NCBI GenBank assembly: GCA_963674665.2
Contig: CAXXPL010000010.1
Location: 1-64,000, forward strand
Direction: 5' to 3'
DNA: 64,000 bases
From: G963674665 sp963674665
GTDB taxonomy: Bacteria > Desulfobacterota > Desulfovibrionia > Desulfovibrionales > Desulfovibrionaceae
A program made the translations under genes and the position numbers. Below, one piece after another: positions 1-7,397 of the stretch (position 1 is the stretch's first letter; every line of letters begins with the position of its first letter). The notes beneath the pieces were generated by a model, which did not search any database, was not told where the DNA came from, and worked only from the letters and a program-made list of their open reading frames with translations.

Positions 1-1188
1 ACGAAGAGGACGAGGTCACCCGGCTGATCATCGACACCCCATGACCACGAGGCCTTCGCCCCCGTACGTTCCTACACCGTGGGGCAGTTGCGCGACTGGC
101 TGCTCACAGAGGCGGCGGACAGCAGGGCCCTGGCCGCCCTGGCCCCGGGCCTGACCCCGGAGATGGCCGCCGCGGTTTCCAAGCTCATGCGGCTGCAGGA
201 CCTCATCCTGGTGGCTTCCAAATGCCGGGTGGTCACCAGATTCCGCAACACCATCGGCCTAGCGGGCACGTTTTCCGTACGCCTGCAGCCCAACCATCCC
301 ACCGACGATCTCAAGGGTATCGCCGCCTCCACACTGGACGGCCTGTGCTACGGCTGCGGGGACGCGGTCATCGGCATCAACCCGGCCACCGACAGCCTGG
401 ACAACATTTCCCGCATCTCGGAGCTCCTTGACGGGCTCATCCAGCGCTACGACATCCCGGCCCAGACCTGCGTGCTCACCCACGTCACCACCACCATGGA
501 GGCCATCGAGAGGGGCGCACCCGTGGACCTCTGCTTCCAGTCCATCGCGGGTACGGAAAAGGCAAACGCCAGCTTCGGCGTGACCCTGCCCCTGCTGCAA
601 GAAGCCCTGGAGGCCACCCGCTCCCTGAAACGCGGCACCCTGGGCGACAATGTCATGTATTTCGAGACCGGCCAGGGCAGCGCCCTGTCCGCCAACGCGC
701 ACCACGGCGTGGACCAGCAGACCCTGGAGGCCCGCGCCTACGCTGTTGCCCGGCGCTTCGAGCCGCTGCTCGTGAACACCGTGGTGGGTTTCATCGGACC
801 GGAGTACTTGTACAACGGTAAGCAGATCCTGCGCGCCGGGCTGGAGGACCACTTCTGTGGCAAGCTCCTGGGCCTGCCCATGGGCGTGGACGTATGCTAC
901 ACCAACCATGCCGAGGCCGACCAGGACGACATGGACGCGCTGCTGACCCTGCTGGGGGCCGCGGGCTGCACCTATATCATGGGTATCCCGGGCGCGGACG
1001 ACATCATGCTCAACTACCAGTCCACCTCGTTCCACGACGCCGCCTACCTGCGGCGACTGCTGGGCCTGCGCCCCGCACCGGAGTTCGACGCCTGGCTACG
1101 CTCCGTGGGGGTGTTCGACGAGAAAGGCGACCTGCGCCCCATGCAACCTGGAAACGGACTGTTGGCGCTGACGGATGGAGTTGGATAG
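1..1188 (+). CDS. eutB: Ethanolamine ammonia-lyase large subunit (5' end outside window, apparent frameshift)
   Basis: Large subunit of the adenosylcobalamin-dependent lyase that turns ethanolamine into acetaldehyde and ammonia. From base 79 to the stop the frame is continuous and shows family signatures such as SARLQPN-like, GDAVIGINP, YFETGQGSALSA, NTVVGFIGPEYLYN and MLNYQSTSFHD. The family protein is about 455 residues, so roughly 60 N-terminal residues lie outside the window. Bases 3-36 encode the expected EEDEVTRLIID segment in a different frame. The frame changes at the C run at 37-40, and removing one C joins both parts into one EutB reading. Either the gene is frameshifted or the sequence has an indel error. 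The GTG at 79 is internal to the family protein, not a true start. eutC follows 276 bp downstream on the same strand. The family assignment is firm; integrity is uncertain. Confidence 0.93.
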
Positions 1189-1215
1189 AAAGACATTATA
1201 AGAGAAAGGCATAGT

Positions 1216-1276
1216 GCGAGGGGGAAACCTTTTTTGGCAAAAGGTTCTCCCCCTCGCGCTCCCCCTTCCCAAACTT
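1216..1276 (+). repeat. Intergenic palindromic repeat, copy R1
   Basis: A GC-rich palindrome lies between eutB and eutC: an arm reading GCGAGGGGGAAACC, a T/A-rich loop, the complementary arm GGTTCTCCCCCTCGC, then a conserved tail CGCTCCCCCTTCCC. The same unit recurs at 2289, 7308 (half), 8851, 12190 (reversed), 27809/29381 (split by an IS) and 45237. It would form a strong hairpin in RNA between the two cistrons. The remaining gap up to eutC (to about 1440) holds further GC-rich inverted stretches and no gene. Confidence 0.85.
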
Positions 1277-1464
1277 TTGAACATGAAAAGTGGGAATGCG
1301 CCGCAGGAAGCGGCGCCCGCGAGCGAAGCGAGGCGTATGCGCAGGCGGGACAGCATTCCCGCCGAAGCTGTAGCCGAACTCACCACAGGATGTGGTGAGG
1401 CGGCGTCATATGATGGCAGTCCCTCCCCCGGAAGAATCCCTCTAAAAGATTCACAGAGTATGAA

Positions 1465-2268
1465 ATGAGCGGCAAAGACAATCATCTCAAGACAATAGTC
1501 GCCGAGGACCCGTGGGGGGCGCTCCGGAGTTTTACTGACGCCCGCATCGCCCTGGGGCGCAGCGGCGTGAGCCTGCCCCTGGGCGAGAGCCTGTCCTTTC
1601 GACTGGACCACGCCCGGGCGCGCGACGCCGTGCACGCGCCGTTCCAGGCAGAGGAGCTGATCCGCGAGCTGGAGCAGGGGGGGCTGGAGTGCGTCGAATT
1701 GCGCTCCGCGGTGTCCGGCAGGGACGAGTACCTCACCCGCCCCGACAAAGGGAGGCGCCTGAGTCAGGACTCCCGTGTGTTGCTGCTCGAACACCCCCGG
1801 AAAGGGTTCGACGTCTGTCTGGTGGTGAGCGACGGGCTGTCATCCCGGGCGGTGCACGAGAACGCGGCGCCCTTTGTCCGCGCCTTTGCCCGCGCCCTGG
1901 AGCCCTCGGGCCTGACCCTGTCGCCGGTGTGCGTGGTGCGCGATGGCCGGGTGGCTGTGGCCGACGAGATCGGCGAATTGTTGGAGGCCAAGCTGTCCGT
2001 GATCCTCATCGGGGAGCGCCCCGGCCTGAGTTCGCCCAACTCCCTGGGCGTGTACCTCACCTGGGGGCCGCGCGTGGGCAATACCGACGAGGCCCGCAAC
2101 TGCATCTCCAACGTGCGCCCCGCGGGCTTGCCAGTGCCCGAGGGCGTGCGCAAGCTGGCCTACCTGCTGGAGGAGGCCTTCACCATGCGCGGCAGCGGCG
2201 TGGAGCTCAAGGACAGAATGCCCGGCAACTACCTGCCCTTTGGTCGTGAGCTGTCATTGGCGGAATAA
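1465..2268 (+). CDS. eutC: Ethanolamine ammonia-lyase small subunit
   Basis: Small subunit of ethanolamine ammonia-lyase, which with EutB forms the cobalamin enzyme. The 267-residue length fits the family. Recognisable signatures are TDARIALGRSG near the N-terminus, the LSFRLDHARARDAVH block, and the C-terminal stretch SVILIGERPGLSSPNSLGVYLTWGP followed by RNCISNVRP, which belongs to the cobalamin-binding part in known structures. The ATG at 1465 has only a weak purine-rich upstream stretch; no better start is visible because the conserved region begins soon after. It follows eutB on the same strand, but the gap contains a strong palindrome, which is unusual for two subunits needed in equal amounts. 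No other eut gene follows in the window. Confidence 0.95.
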   Translation: MSGKDNHLKTIVAEDPWGALRSFTDARIALGRSGVSLPLGESLSFRLDHARARDAVHAPFQAEELIRELEQGGLECVELRSAVSGRDEYLTRPDKGRRLSQDSRVLLLEHPRKGFDVCLVVSDGLSSRAVHENAAPFVRAFARALEPSGLTLSPVCVVRDGRVAVADEIGELLEAKLSVILIGERPGLSSPNSLGVYLTWGPRVGNTDEARNCISNVRPAGLPVPEGVRKLAYLLEEAFTMRGSGVELKDRMPGNYLPFGRELSLAE

Positions 2269-2288
2269 CGGATTGTCATATGCATTTT

Positions 2289-2476
2289 GCGAGGGGGAAA
2301 CCATTTTGTGACAATAGGAGCGCATAAGGCGCAACGGTGCGCTACGGAGACTATTCCGTTTGGTCCCGCTTGAGGCGTGCCCCTTTTCATAGTTTCGAAC
2401 AACAAAATGGAAGACCATTTTGGATCTGAGTCAAAAAGGTTCTCCCCGTCGCGCTCCCCCTTCCCAAACCTTATAA
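2289..2476 (+). repeat. Palindromic repeat R2 with an expanded loop
   Basis: Both arms of the palindrome family are present (GCGAGGGGGAAACC at 2289 and AAAAAGGTTCTCCCC near 2435, followed by the CGCTCCCCCTTCCC tail). They are separated by about 130 bases instead of the usual 8-15. The extra loop sequence has its own short inverted stretches (GCGCATAAGGCGC) and no convincing reading frame. It lies between eutC and the converging pseudogene and could terminate transcription of eutC. Confidence 0.7.
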
Positions 2477-2513
2477 AGTCCCTCTCCCGAAGATTCACTC
2501 CAGCAAAGCACAA

Positions 2514-3030
2514 TCAGTATTCTTCGCCCATGAACAGCGTCACGGTATAGTTGCCGGGGCGTTCACGTATATCAAGGTCCCAGCCCTGGCTGTCGGTGAG
2601 CCCCTGGATGAGCATGAGCCCCAGACCGTGGCTTTCGCTGGAGTTGTCCGAAACATCCGGTGCGATGTCATCGATGACGGTGAGATGCGCCCCAGAGAGT
2701 TTGATCTCGACGCCCCCTTCGTAGGTATGCTGGAAGGCATTGCGGGTGATGTTGCTCCAGACGATGCGGCACTGGGCTTCGGTCGCGTTGATGGCGCAGG
2801 GGGGCAGGTCCTCTTGAACCCGTACATCCTTGTTTTCGAGCGGGTAGTCGTTTTCCTTGATGCTTGTCCGGAGTGCCTCGTGCACGTCGATGGTGTGTCT
2901 CGGGATGGTGCCACACCCCGCTTGTTGACCCAGAGCTGGTTTGTCACCAGATCCTCCATGTCAAAGGGCTTGGTCAGATAGTCGTCCGTGCCCGCGTCGA
3001 ACCTCGCGATCTTGTCGTGCTATGTTGATG
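2514..3030 (-). pseudogene. Collapsed response regulator / histidine kinase remnant
   Basis: Read on the minus strand, about 2990 down to 2890 encodes the end of a receiver domain: FDAGTDDYLTKPFDMEDL, with the conserved lysine of the KPF motif. The frame then breaks, and 2885-2514 encodes only the ATPase end of a sensor kinase, with an N-box (NITRNAFQHT), a G1-like VIDDIAPDVSDN and a G2 SHGLGLMLIQ. The DNA-binding domain of the regulator and the sensor and dimerisation parts of the kinase are missing. The simplest reading is an internal deletion in a former regulator-kinase pair plus later frameshifts. The 123-residue open frame could still be translated, but it lacks a phosphorylatable histidine. 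Confidence 0.7.
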
Positions 3031-3162
3031 GTCATGAGGCTGCTCCGATTTTCCAGTCGTAAAGCCCCCTGGTGCGGACCCGGGGGCAAGAGGAGATCAC
3101 GGCGGTTTCGGGGCGTTCCGATTGGCGCTGGAGAATACCCTGGGCGGATTTTCCAGGCCGGT

Positions 3163-3507
3163 CTACTTGAACCCTCTCATTTTGGGGGCGCCTCTGCCGC
3201 CGTGATAACCGGGACCGCCTTCGCCCCCGTTGAACCCGAAGACTCCACATATGATGATCAGGACGAGCGCCAGGACCAGGGCTGTGCGCGCTCCCCCCTT
3301 GCCGAGGTATTTGGCAAAGGGTTTCCAGTTGGTGACGATGTGAAAGATGCAGAAAACCGTAAAAACAAGCCCCACCCATTGGTGGATGTTCTTCATGCCC
3401 GGCAGGTGCATGTGGAGGAGCATGAGGATGCCGGTGAAAGCCACGGGCAGGAAGGTGAAGGCCACCACTGGGGACAAGAATGACCGTTCGGTGAGTTTGT
3501 CGAACAT
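3163..3507 (-). CDS. DUF4405-type membrane protein with histidine-bearing helices
   Basis: A 114-residue membrane protein with three hydrophobic segments (about residues 12-32, 43-60 and 74-92). Histidines at 32, 34, 42 and 56 sit at helix ends in the pattern of small b-type cytochrome-like DUF4405 proteins, followed by a glycine-rich cytoplasmic tail (GGEGGPGYHGGRG). The start is supported by a GGGAG stretch 6 bases upstream. Haem binding is known or suspected for related families but is only inferred here. It is flanked upstream by the YceI gene on the same strand, which may be involved in the same membrane quinone or redox function. Exact function unknown. Confidence 0.7.
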   Translation of the reverse strand: MFDKLTERSFLSPVVAFTFLPVAFTGILMLLHMHLPGMKNIHQWVGLVFTVFCIFHIVTNWKPFAKYLGKGGARTALVLALVLIIICGVFGFNGGEGGPGYHGGRGAPKMRGFK

Positions 3508-3645
3508 GTTGACTCCCGGGTGTCATGCCGGATTCCGGCGGTTTGAAGTGCGGGGGGCATCGCTCCCGTTTCGTGCATGCGGGAGCGATGGCGTGAAGGA
3601 GGTTGCTAAAAGGTCACCATGCGTTTCAGTTAGCATAAAATAGTG

Positions 3646-3678
3646 AAAGCCGACCATACTGCTCTGGCCGGCTTTTTT
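3646..3678. terminator. Hairpin terminator, probably bidirectional
   Basis: A 10-bp stem with one mismatch (AAAGCCGACC paired with GGCCGGCTTT), a 10-base loop and a run of six T on the plus strand. It lies just past the 3' end of the minus-strand YceI gene. The T run is weaker on the minus strand, so use in that direction is less certain. Confidence 0.6.
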
Positions 3679-3712
3679 GTAATTGCGATGAATCTCATGC
3701 AATACAGAGAGG

Positions 3713-4315
3713 TTATTCAGGCTTCACAACCTCGATGTCCATGATGACGTCCACGTCGTTGCCCACCACGAAGCCTCCCCCATCCATGGGGGCGTTCCAT
3801 GAGACATTGTAGTCCTGGCGGTTCAGAGTGAATTCCACCTTGCCGCCACGGCGGGTGTGTTTCCAGGGATCCACTCGTTCGTCGTCGAATCCGGTGAGTA
3901 TGGCGGTGATCTCCCGTGACACGCCCTTGATGGTGAGTGTGCCGATGACCCGGAAGCCGTTACCCGTGGACTCCACCCTGGCGCTCTTGAAGGTCATTGT
4001 GGGGTATTTCATGACTTCGAAGAAATCCGGGCTCTTGAGGTGCTCGTCACGCTTGTCCACCCCGGTGTTCACGCTGCTTGCCGATATGCTGACGTCAAAT
4101 GCCATGGGCACGCCCCCTTCGATTGAGACGGTGCCCTGCACATCCGGAAACATGCCGCGCACCTGGGCGATCATCAAATGCTGGATGGAGAAGTGCGCGG
4201 CGGTGTGGGGCGGGTCTATGGTCCATGTCTCGCAACGTGCCATGGATGCCATGGCCAGCATCAGCAGCAGGGCCCCCAGACAGGTGAACGAACGCGGGGA
4301 TATGATCGATTTCAT
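3713..4315 (-). CDS. YceI family periplasmic protein
   Basis: A 200-residue secreted protein of the YceI family, lipocalin-like beta barrels that bind isoprenoid or other amphiphilic molecules in the periplasm. Residues 1-28 form a signal peptide (basic start, hydrophobic core, cleavage near MARC-ETW). The family pattern follows: WTIDPPHTAAHFSIQHLM near the mature N-terminus, VNTGVDKRDEHLKSPDFFEV in the middle, and the C-terminal VGNDVDVIMDIEVVK. The start has an AGGAG site 5-6 bases upstream. The ligand cannot be read from sequence. It is followed by a hairpin terminator, so it is probably transcribed alone or with the DUF4405 gene. Confidence 0.92.
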   Translation of the reverse strand: MKSIISPRSFTCLGALLLMLAMASMARCETWTIDPPHTAAHFSIQHLMIAQVRGMFPDVQGTVSIEGGVPMAFDVSISASSVNTGVDKRDEHLKSPDFFEVMKYPTMTFKSARVESTGNGFRVIGTLTIKGVSREITAILTGFDDERVDPWKHTRRGGKVEFTLNRQDYNVSWNAPMDGGGFVVGNDVDVIMDIEVVKPE

Positions 4316-4412
4316 GGGATCTCCTTTTGGGTTGGCGCGTATTGCGCTGTGAAGATTCCGGCCAGGATACCATATCCTGGGTGATGCGCAAGACCGGGGA
4401 GGGGAAACGCGA

Positions 4413-4448
4413 AACGCCCCCGTATCCGTAAAAGGGCACAGGGGCGTT
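4413..4448 (-). terminator. Hairpin terminator after lipoprotein gene
   Basis: An 8-bp perfect stem (AACGCCCC with GGGGCGTT) with a 20-base loop, 23 bases past the stop of the minus-strand lipoprotein gene. On the minus strand the stem is followed by a mixed T-rich stretch rather than a clean T run, so strength is uncertain. Confidence 0.5.
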
Positions 4449-4470
4449 GTTTACGGTGCGAAAGAGGAAG

Positions 4471-5064
4471 CTACTGCTTCCGGATATACAGGAACAGCTG
4501 CTCGCATTCCTTTTTTTGGCAAAAGGGAATGTCCTGGGCCATGGACTTCATGACCTTGATGAACTCCTTCAGATCTTCGTCGCTTTTCAGGTCCAGGATC
4601 ATCAGTTCCGGCCCTTTGCCCTCGTATTTGTAGCGGATCTTGTCCTTGGGGAAACCCGCCTCCACGATCTTGTCCATGAGCTTCTCGTACCCCTCGCCAA
4701 CGCAGAGGTTAAGGTGGTCGCCCTCCAGTCTAAAGAGGGTCAGGCCGCTGTGCTCGTTGTCTTTCGGATCGGTCATCTGGGTCAGATAGATGCCGTCGCG
4801 CAGTTTCAGGAACCGGGCCAGGGTGGTCTTATTCTCGGAAGGGTTGATGATTTTGTATTCAATGGAACCGGGAATCTTTTCCACTTTCAATTCATTTTCA
4901 TGCTCCCCGTTGTCTTTCATGAAATAGAGCATGACATTGTCTAGTTCCGGCACTTCGTCGCACATGTCCAGGGGGAGGACCCGGTCGGTCTCGAAGGTGT
5001 AGATGCAGCCGCCCAGGGAGAAAACGAGCAGGGCTAAGGATAAGAGTTTCAGGCACTTGTTCAT
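4471..5064 (-). CDS. Small lipoprotein, paralogue of the adjacent broken gene
   Basis: A 197-residue lipoprotein of no family I recognise. The N-terminus is a lipoprotein signal with lipobox LGGC and the acylated cysteine at residue 20. The mature part contains TDRVLPLDMC, FLKLRDGIYLTQM, IVEAGFPKDKIRYKYEGKG and DLKSDEDLKEFIKVMKSM, all mirrored in the neighbouring pseudogene, so the two are tandem duplicates. Several cysteines (in DMC, LNLC, PFC, KKEC) are shared and could form disulfides. A GAGGAG site precedes the ATG. It is followed by a hairpin terminator. Function unknown. Confidence 0.8.
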   Translation of the reverse strand: MNKCLKLLSLALLVFSLGGCIYTFETDRVLPLDMCDEVPELDNVMLYFMKDNGEHENELKVEKIPGSIEYKIINPSENKTTLARFLKLRDGIYLTQMTDPKDNEHSGLTLFRLEGDHLNLCVGEGYEKLMDKIVEAGFPKDKIRYKYEGKGPELMILDLKSDEDLKEFIKVMKSMAQDIPFCQKKECEQLFLYIRKQ

Positions 5065-5197
5065 GATTGCTCCTCAATGGAAGTATGTTGCGTGAATTTC
5101 GGAATTTCACGCAACGCAGCAATACATTAACCCAATGAGCCAAGTCCATGGGAAAAAGGAGGGATTGGTACTCGAGAGCTGGCGTGAAAGCGGTCTG

Positions 5198-5749
5198 GGA
5201 GGAGCGATACCGCCTGTCCAGGAGCAGCATCGCATCCCTGCATTGGGGGGCGGCGCATACGGGAACGCTCTCGACAATGGACCGCATGGCCTTGACGAAG
5301 AGCCGGAAATCATCGTCGCTCTTCAGAGACAGTTTCCAGATGTGCGTACCTTTCCGGGGGGCAAAGGGGCGAATCGTGTTTTCGGGGAATCCGGCCTCCA
5401 CAATCAGGTCGCGAATGTGCTCCTTCTCGTTTCGCGGGCAGAGAACAAGACGTTGCTCCTCCACCTTGACGAGGAAGATGAGCTTGCAGTTGCTTTTGGG
5501 GGTTTCGAACGACTGGAGCAGGTACATGCCGTCACGCAACTCCAGGAAACGGCTCGTTGCCGGCGGCATGATGTTGGTTGAAGAAAGGCACGATTCGGGA
5601 TTGAGCATTTGAACCCGGTACTCCAGGGAGCCGGGCTTTTTCCAGCTTGAACTGGTCCAGGCGCTTGCCCTCCCTGACCAGGTTATACACCATGGTGTTG
5701 TTGAACGCGGGAGCCTCCACGCACATGTCCAGGGGCATCAGTCGATCCG
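5198..5749 (-). pseudogene. Broken paralogue of the lipoprotein gene, truncated at IS110
   Basis: The minus-strand frames here encode the same protein family as the neighbouring lipoprotein: TDRLMPLDMCVEAPAFNNTM, then FLELRDGMYLLQS, IVEAGFPENTIRPF and SLKSDDDFRLFVKAMRSI. Three lesions are visible. The signal peptide and lipobox are missing, because the homology stops exactly at the IS110 boundary at 5750. A frameshift lies at the T run 5637-5641: removing one base restores KPGSLEYRVQMLNPE in frame. The original stop codon is also gone, so the frame runs on into the next gene. It is almost certainly not a functional lipoprotein. Confidence 0.8.
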
Positions 5750-6003
5750 TTTTAACGAGCATGAAGCTGGATTGCAGCACCCCAGAAGATGAAAGATACT
5801 AGAAGTGAGACGGCGGTTTGAGGTCGATCTTTTATATGGAGGTTTTAACCCCGTGTTTTAACGTGACCCGCGTTTCCCTGTCGTGCCCCGGAATGCCTCT
5901 TTAAGAGCGCACAGTAAAAAGAGCTAAGATGTTTTCATCTTAAGCTGGTAGGGCAAACGCAACCGCCGCCTCTCTACACTAATCTCTTTTATCGAGGGGC
6001 GCC
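5750..6003 (+). ncRNA. Candidate IS110 bridge RNA region (copy 1)
   Basis: In IS110-group elements the non-coding left end encodes a structured bridge RNA whose loops match the element ends and the target. This 254-bp left end contains internal echoes of both termini: TTTTAACG at 5856-5863 repeats the left terminus at 5750, and CACAGTA followed by an A-rich stretch at 5910 repeats the right terminus at 7301-7307. That is what donor-binding guides would look like. The RNA itself and its exact ends are inferred. Confidence 0.45.
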
Positions 6004-7218
6004 ATGGAACTCAAGCCGATTTATCATTGTGTTGCCGCTATCGATGTCCACCAAGCTAAGCTAACAGTTTGTATTCTGAGCGAGGACAAGCAAAGAAGAC
6101 CTGTTAAAGAAATTCGGGAGTTTAACGGATTCAAACGGGACCGAAACGCAATGGCTGAGTGGATTGCCTCTTGTGAACCAGAAGAGGTCGTTATGGAGAG
6201 TACCGGCATCTATTGGAAAAGCCCTTATGCGGCTCTGGAAAAAGTTGGTATTCACGCATCGGTGGTCAATGCCCGGCATGTCAAACAGGTACCTGGTCGC
6301 AAGACTGATATCTGTGATGCCCAGTGGTTGGCTACTCTAGCACGAAGCGGGTTGCTGCGTGGTGGATTTGTGCCCAAAGATATCTTCCGAGGATTACGCC
6401 TGATTTCGCGCCAAATGCAAAAGATGACACGCATACTTGCTGATGAGAAAAATCGAATGCACAAGGTGTTGACTGATGGGGGAATTCGTCTGGACGTTGT
6501 CGTCAGTGACATCCATGGCATGTCGGCACGCCAGATGCTCAAGGGTATCCTCAATGGCGAAGATCCAGAGCAGGTACTGCGGTACGCACACAAAAGGTTG
6601 AAGGCGACACATGAAGAGTTGCTGGATGCTCTTTCGGGAGAATTGACAGAACACCATATCTTCGTGGTGGGGGAAACTCTCGATCACATTGAGGACTTGG
6701 AAAGACGTATCGAATTATTTCGTCAACAACTGATTGAAGGGTTGCAGCCTTACCGCCAAATATTGCAAGCCCTGGAGACAATTCCCGGCATTGACGAAAA
6801 AGGTGCCGCTATGATGTTGGTGGAAATTGGAGATGATATGCAGGCTTTTGGTAGTGCGGAAAAATTGGCTTCCTGGGCAGGTGTCTGTCCAGGCAATCAC
6901 GAGTCTGCGGGGAAACGAGTCTCGGGAAAAAAGCGTAAAGGTAACCCGTATGTTCGTCGTATCTTGTGTGAAGCTGCCAACGCAATCAGCCGTACACGAT
7001 GTGGGTTGAGCAAGAAGTTTAAATCCTTACTTGTGCGCCGAGGGAGAAAACGGGCAATCTTCGCACTGGCGCACAAAATATTGAAAATCATTTTCGTAAT
7101 AATATCACGTGGCGATTATTACCGGGATGCCACGATTGATTACGAAGCGCTGACGGTGAAGAAAAATGCACCGCGCTGGATGAAGATGCTTAAAAAATAC
7201 GGCTATCTCCCTGCGTAG
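6004..7218 (+). CDS. IS110-family transposase (copy 1)
   Basis: A 404-residue recombinase with the two-domain IS110 layout. The N-terminal RuvC-like DEDD domain shows AAIDVHQAKL (first Asp), VVMESTGIYW (Glu) and GRKTDICDAQWLA (two Asp). The C-terminal domain has the IPGIDEKGAAMMLVEIGD helix-hairpin-helix-like stretch and CPGNHESAGKR, carrying the conserved serine of the family. The ATG follows a GAGGGG ribosome site. It differs from copy 2 by one residue (Thr in VVGETLDH, Ile in copy 2). Both copies are full length and probably active or recently active. Confidence 0.96.
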   Translation: MELKPIYHCVAAIDVHQAKLTVCILSEDKQRRPVKEIREFNGFKRDRNAMAEWIASCEPEEVVMESTGIYWKSPYAALEKVGIHASVVNARHVKQVPGRKTDICDAQWLATLARSGLLRGGFVPKDIFRGLRLISRQMQKMTRILADEKNRMHKVLTDGGIRLDVVVSDIHGMSARQMLKGILNGEDPEQVLRYAHKRLKATHEELLDALSGELTEHHIFVVGETLDHIEDLERRIELFRQQLIEGLQPYRQILQALETIPGIDEKGAAMMLVEIGDDMQAFGSAEKLASWAGVCPGNHESAGKRVSGKKRKGNPYVRRILCEAANAISRTRCGLSKKFKSLLVRRGRKRAIFALAHKILKIIFVIISRGDYYRDATIDYEALTVKKNAPRWMKMLKKYGYLPA

Positions 7219-7307
7219 GCAGCATTTTCAAAATTTGGAGTTAATATCGTTGGCCTGGCAAAGGTCGGGGGATGTTCTGTGCCGTACGCAGGGGTTCTTT
7301 CACAGTA

Positions 7308-7341
7308 AGAAAAAGGTTCCCCCCTCGCGCTCCCCCTTCCC
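7308..7341 (+). repeat. Right half of palindromic repeat (R3) abutting IS110
   Basis: Immediately right of the IS110 end lies AAAAAGGTTCC followed by CCCCTCGCGCTCCCCCTTCCC, the right arm and tail of the intergenic palindrome. The matching left arm is absent from the other side of this IS copy, where a truncated gene is found instead. Insertion into a repeat followed by loss of left-side DNA would explain this. Confidence 0.75.
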
Positions 7342-7397
7342 ATACTATACCAAGTCAATTTCAGGTGGGTTCTCCCCGGCAAGTTCCTGGACAAATC

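Larger units (their letters stand above)
5750..7307 (+). mobile_element. IS110-family insertion sequence, copy 1
   Basis: The limits come from comparing it with the second copy at 27823-29380: both are 1558 bp and identical except for about four substitutions, and flanking sequence diverges immediately outside. There are no clear terminal inverted repeats and no target duplication, as expected for IS110. It has a long non-coding left end (254 bp) and a short right end (89 bp), the layout of the IS110 rather than the IS1111 subgroup. The left flank is a truncated lipoprotein gene; the right flank is the right half of the palindromic repeat family. Confidence 0.9.

Noticed and set aside
259..1035. 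Long antisense open frame over eutB
   Set aside because: Typical mirror frame of a GC-rich coding gene; composition rich in Gly/Val/His without a family pattern.
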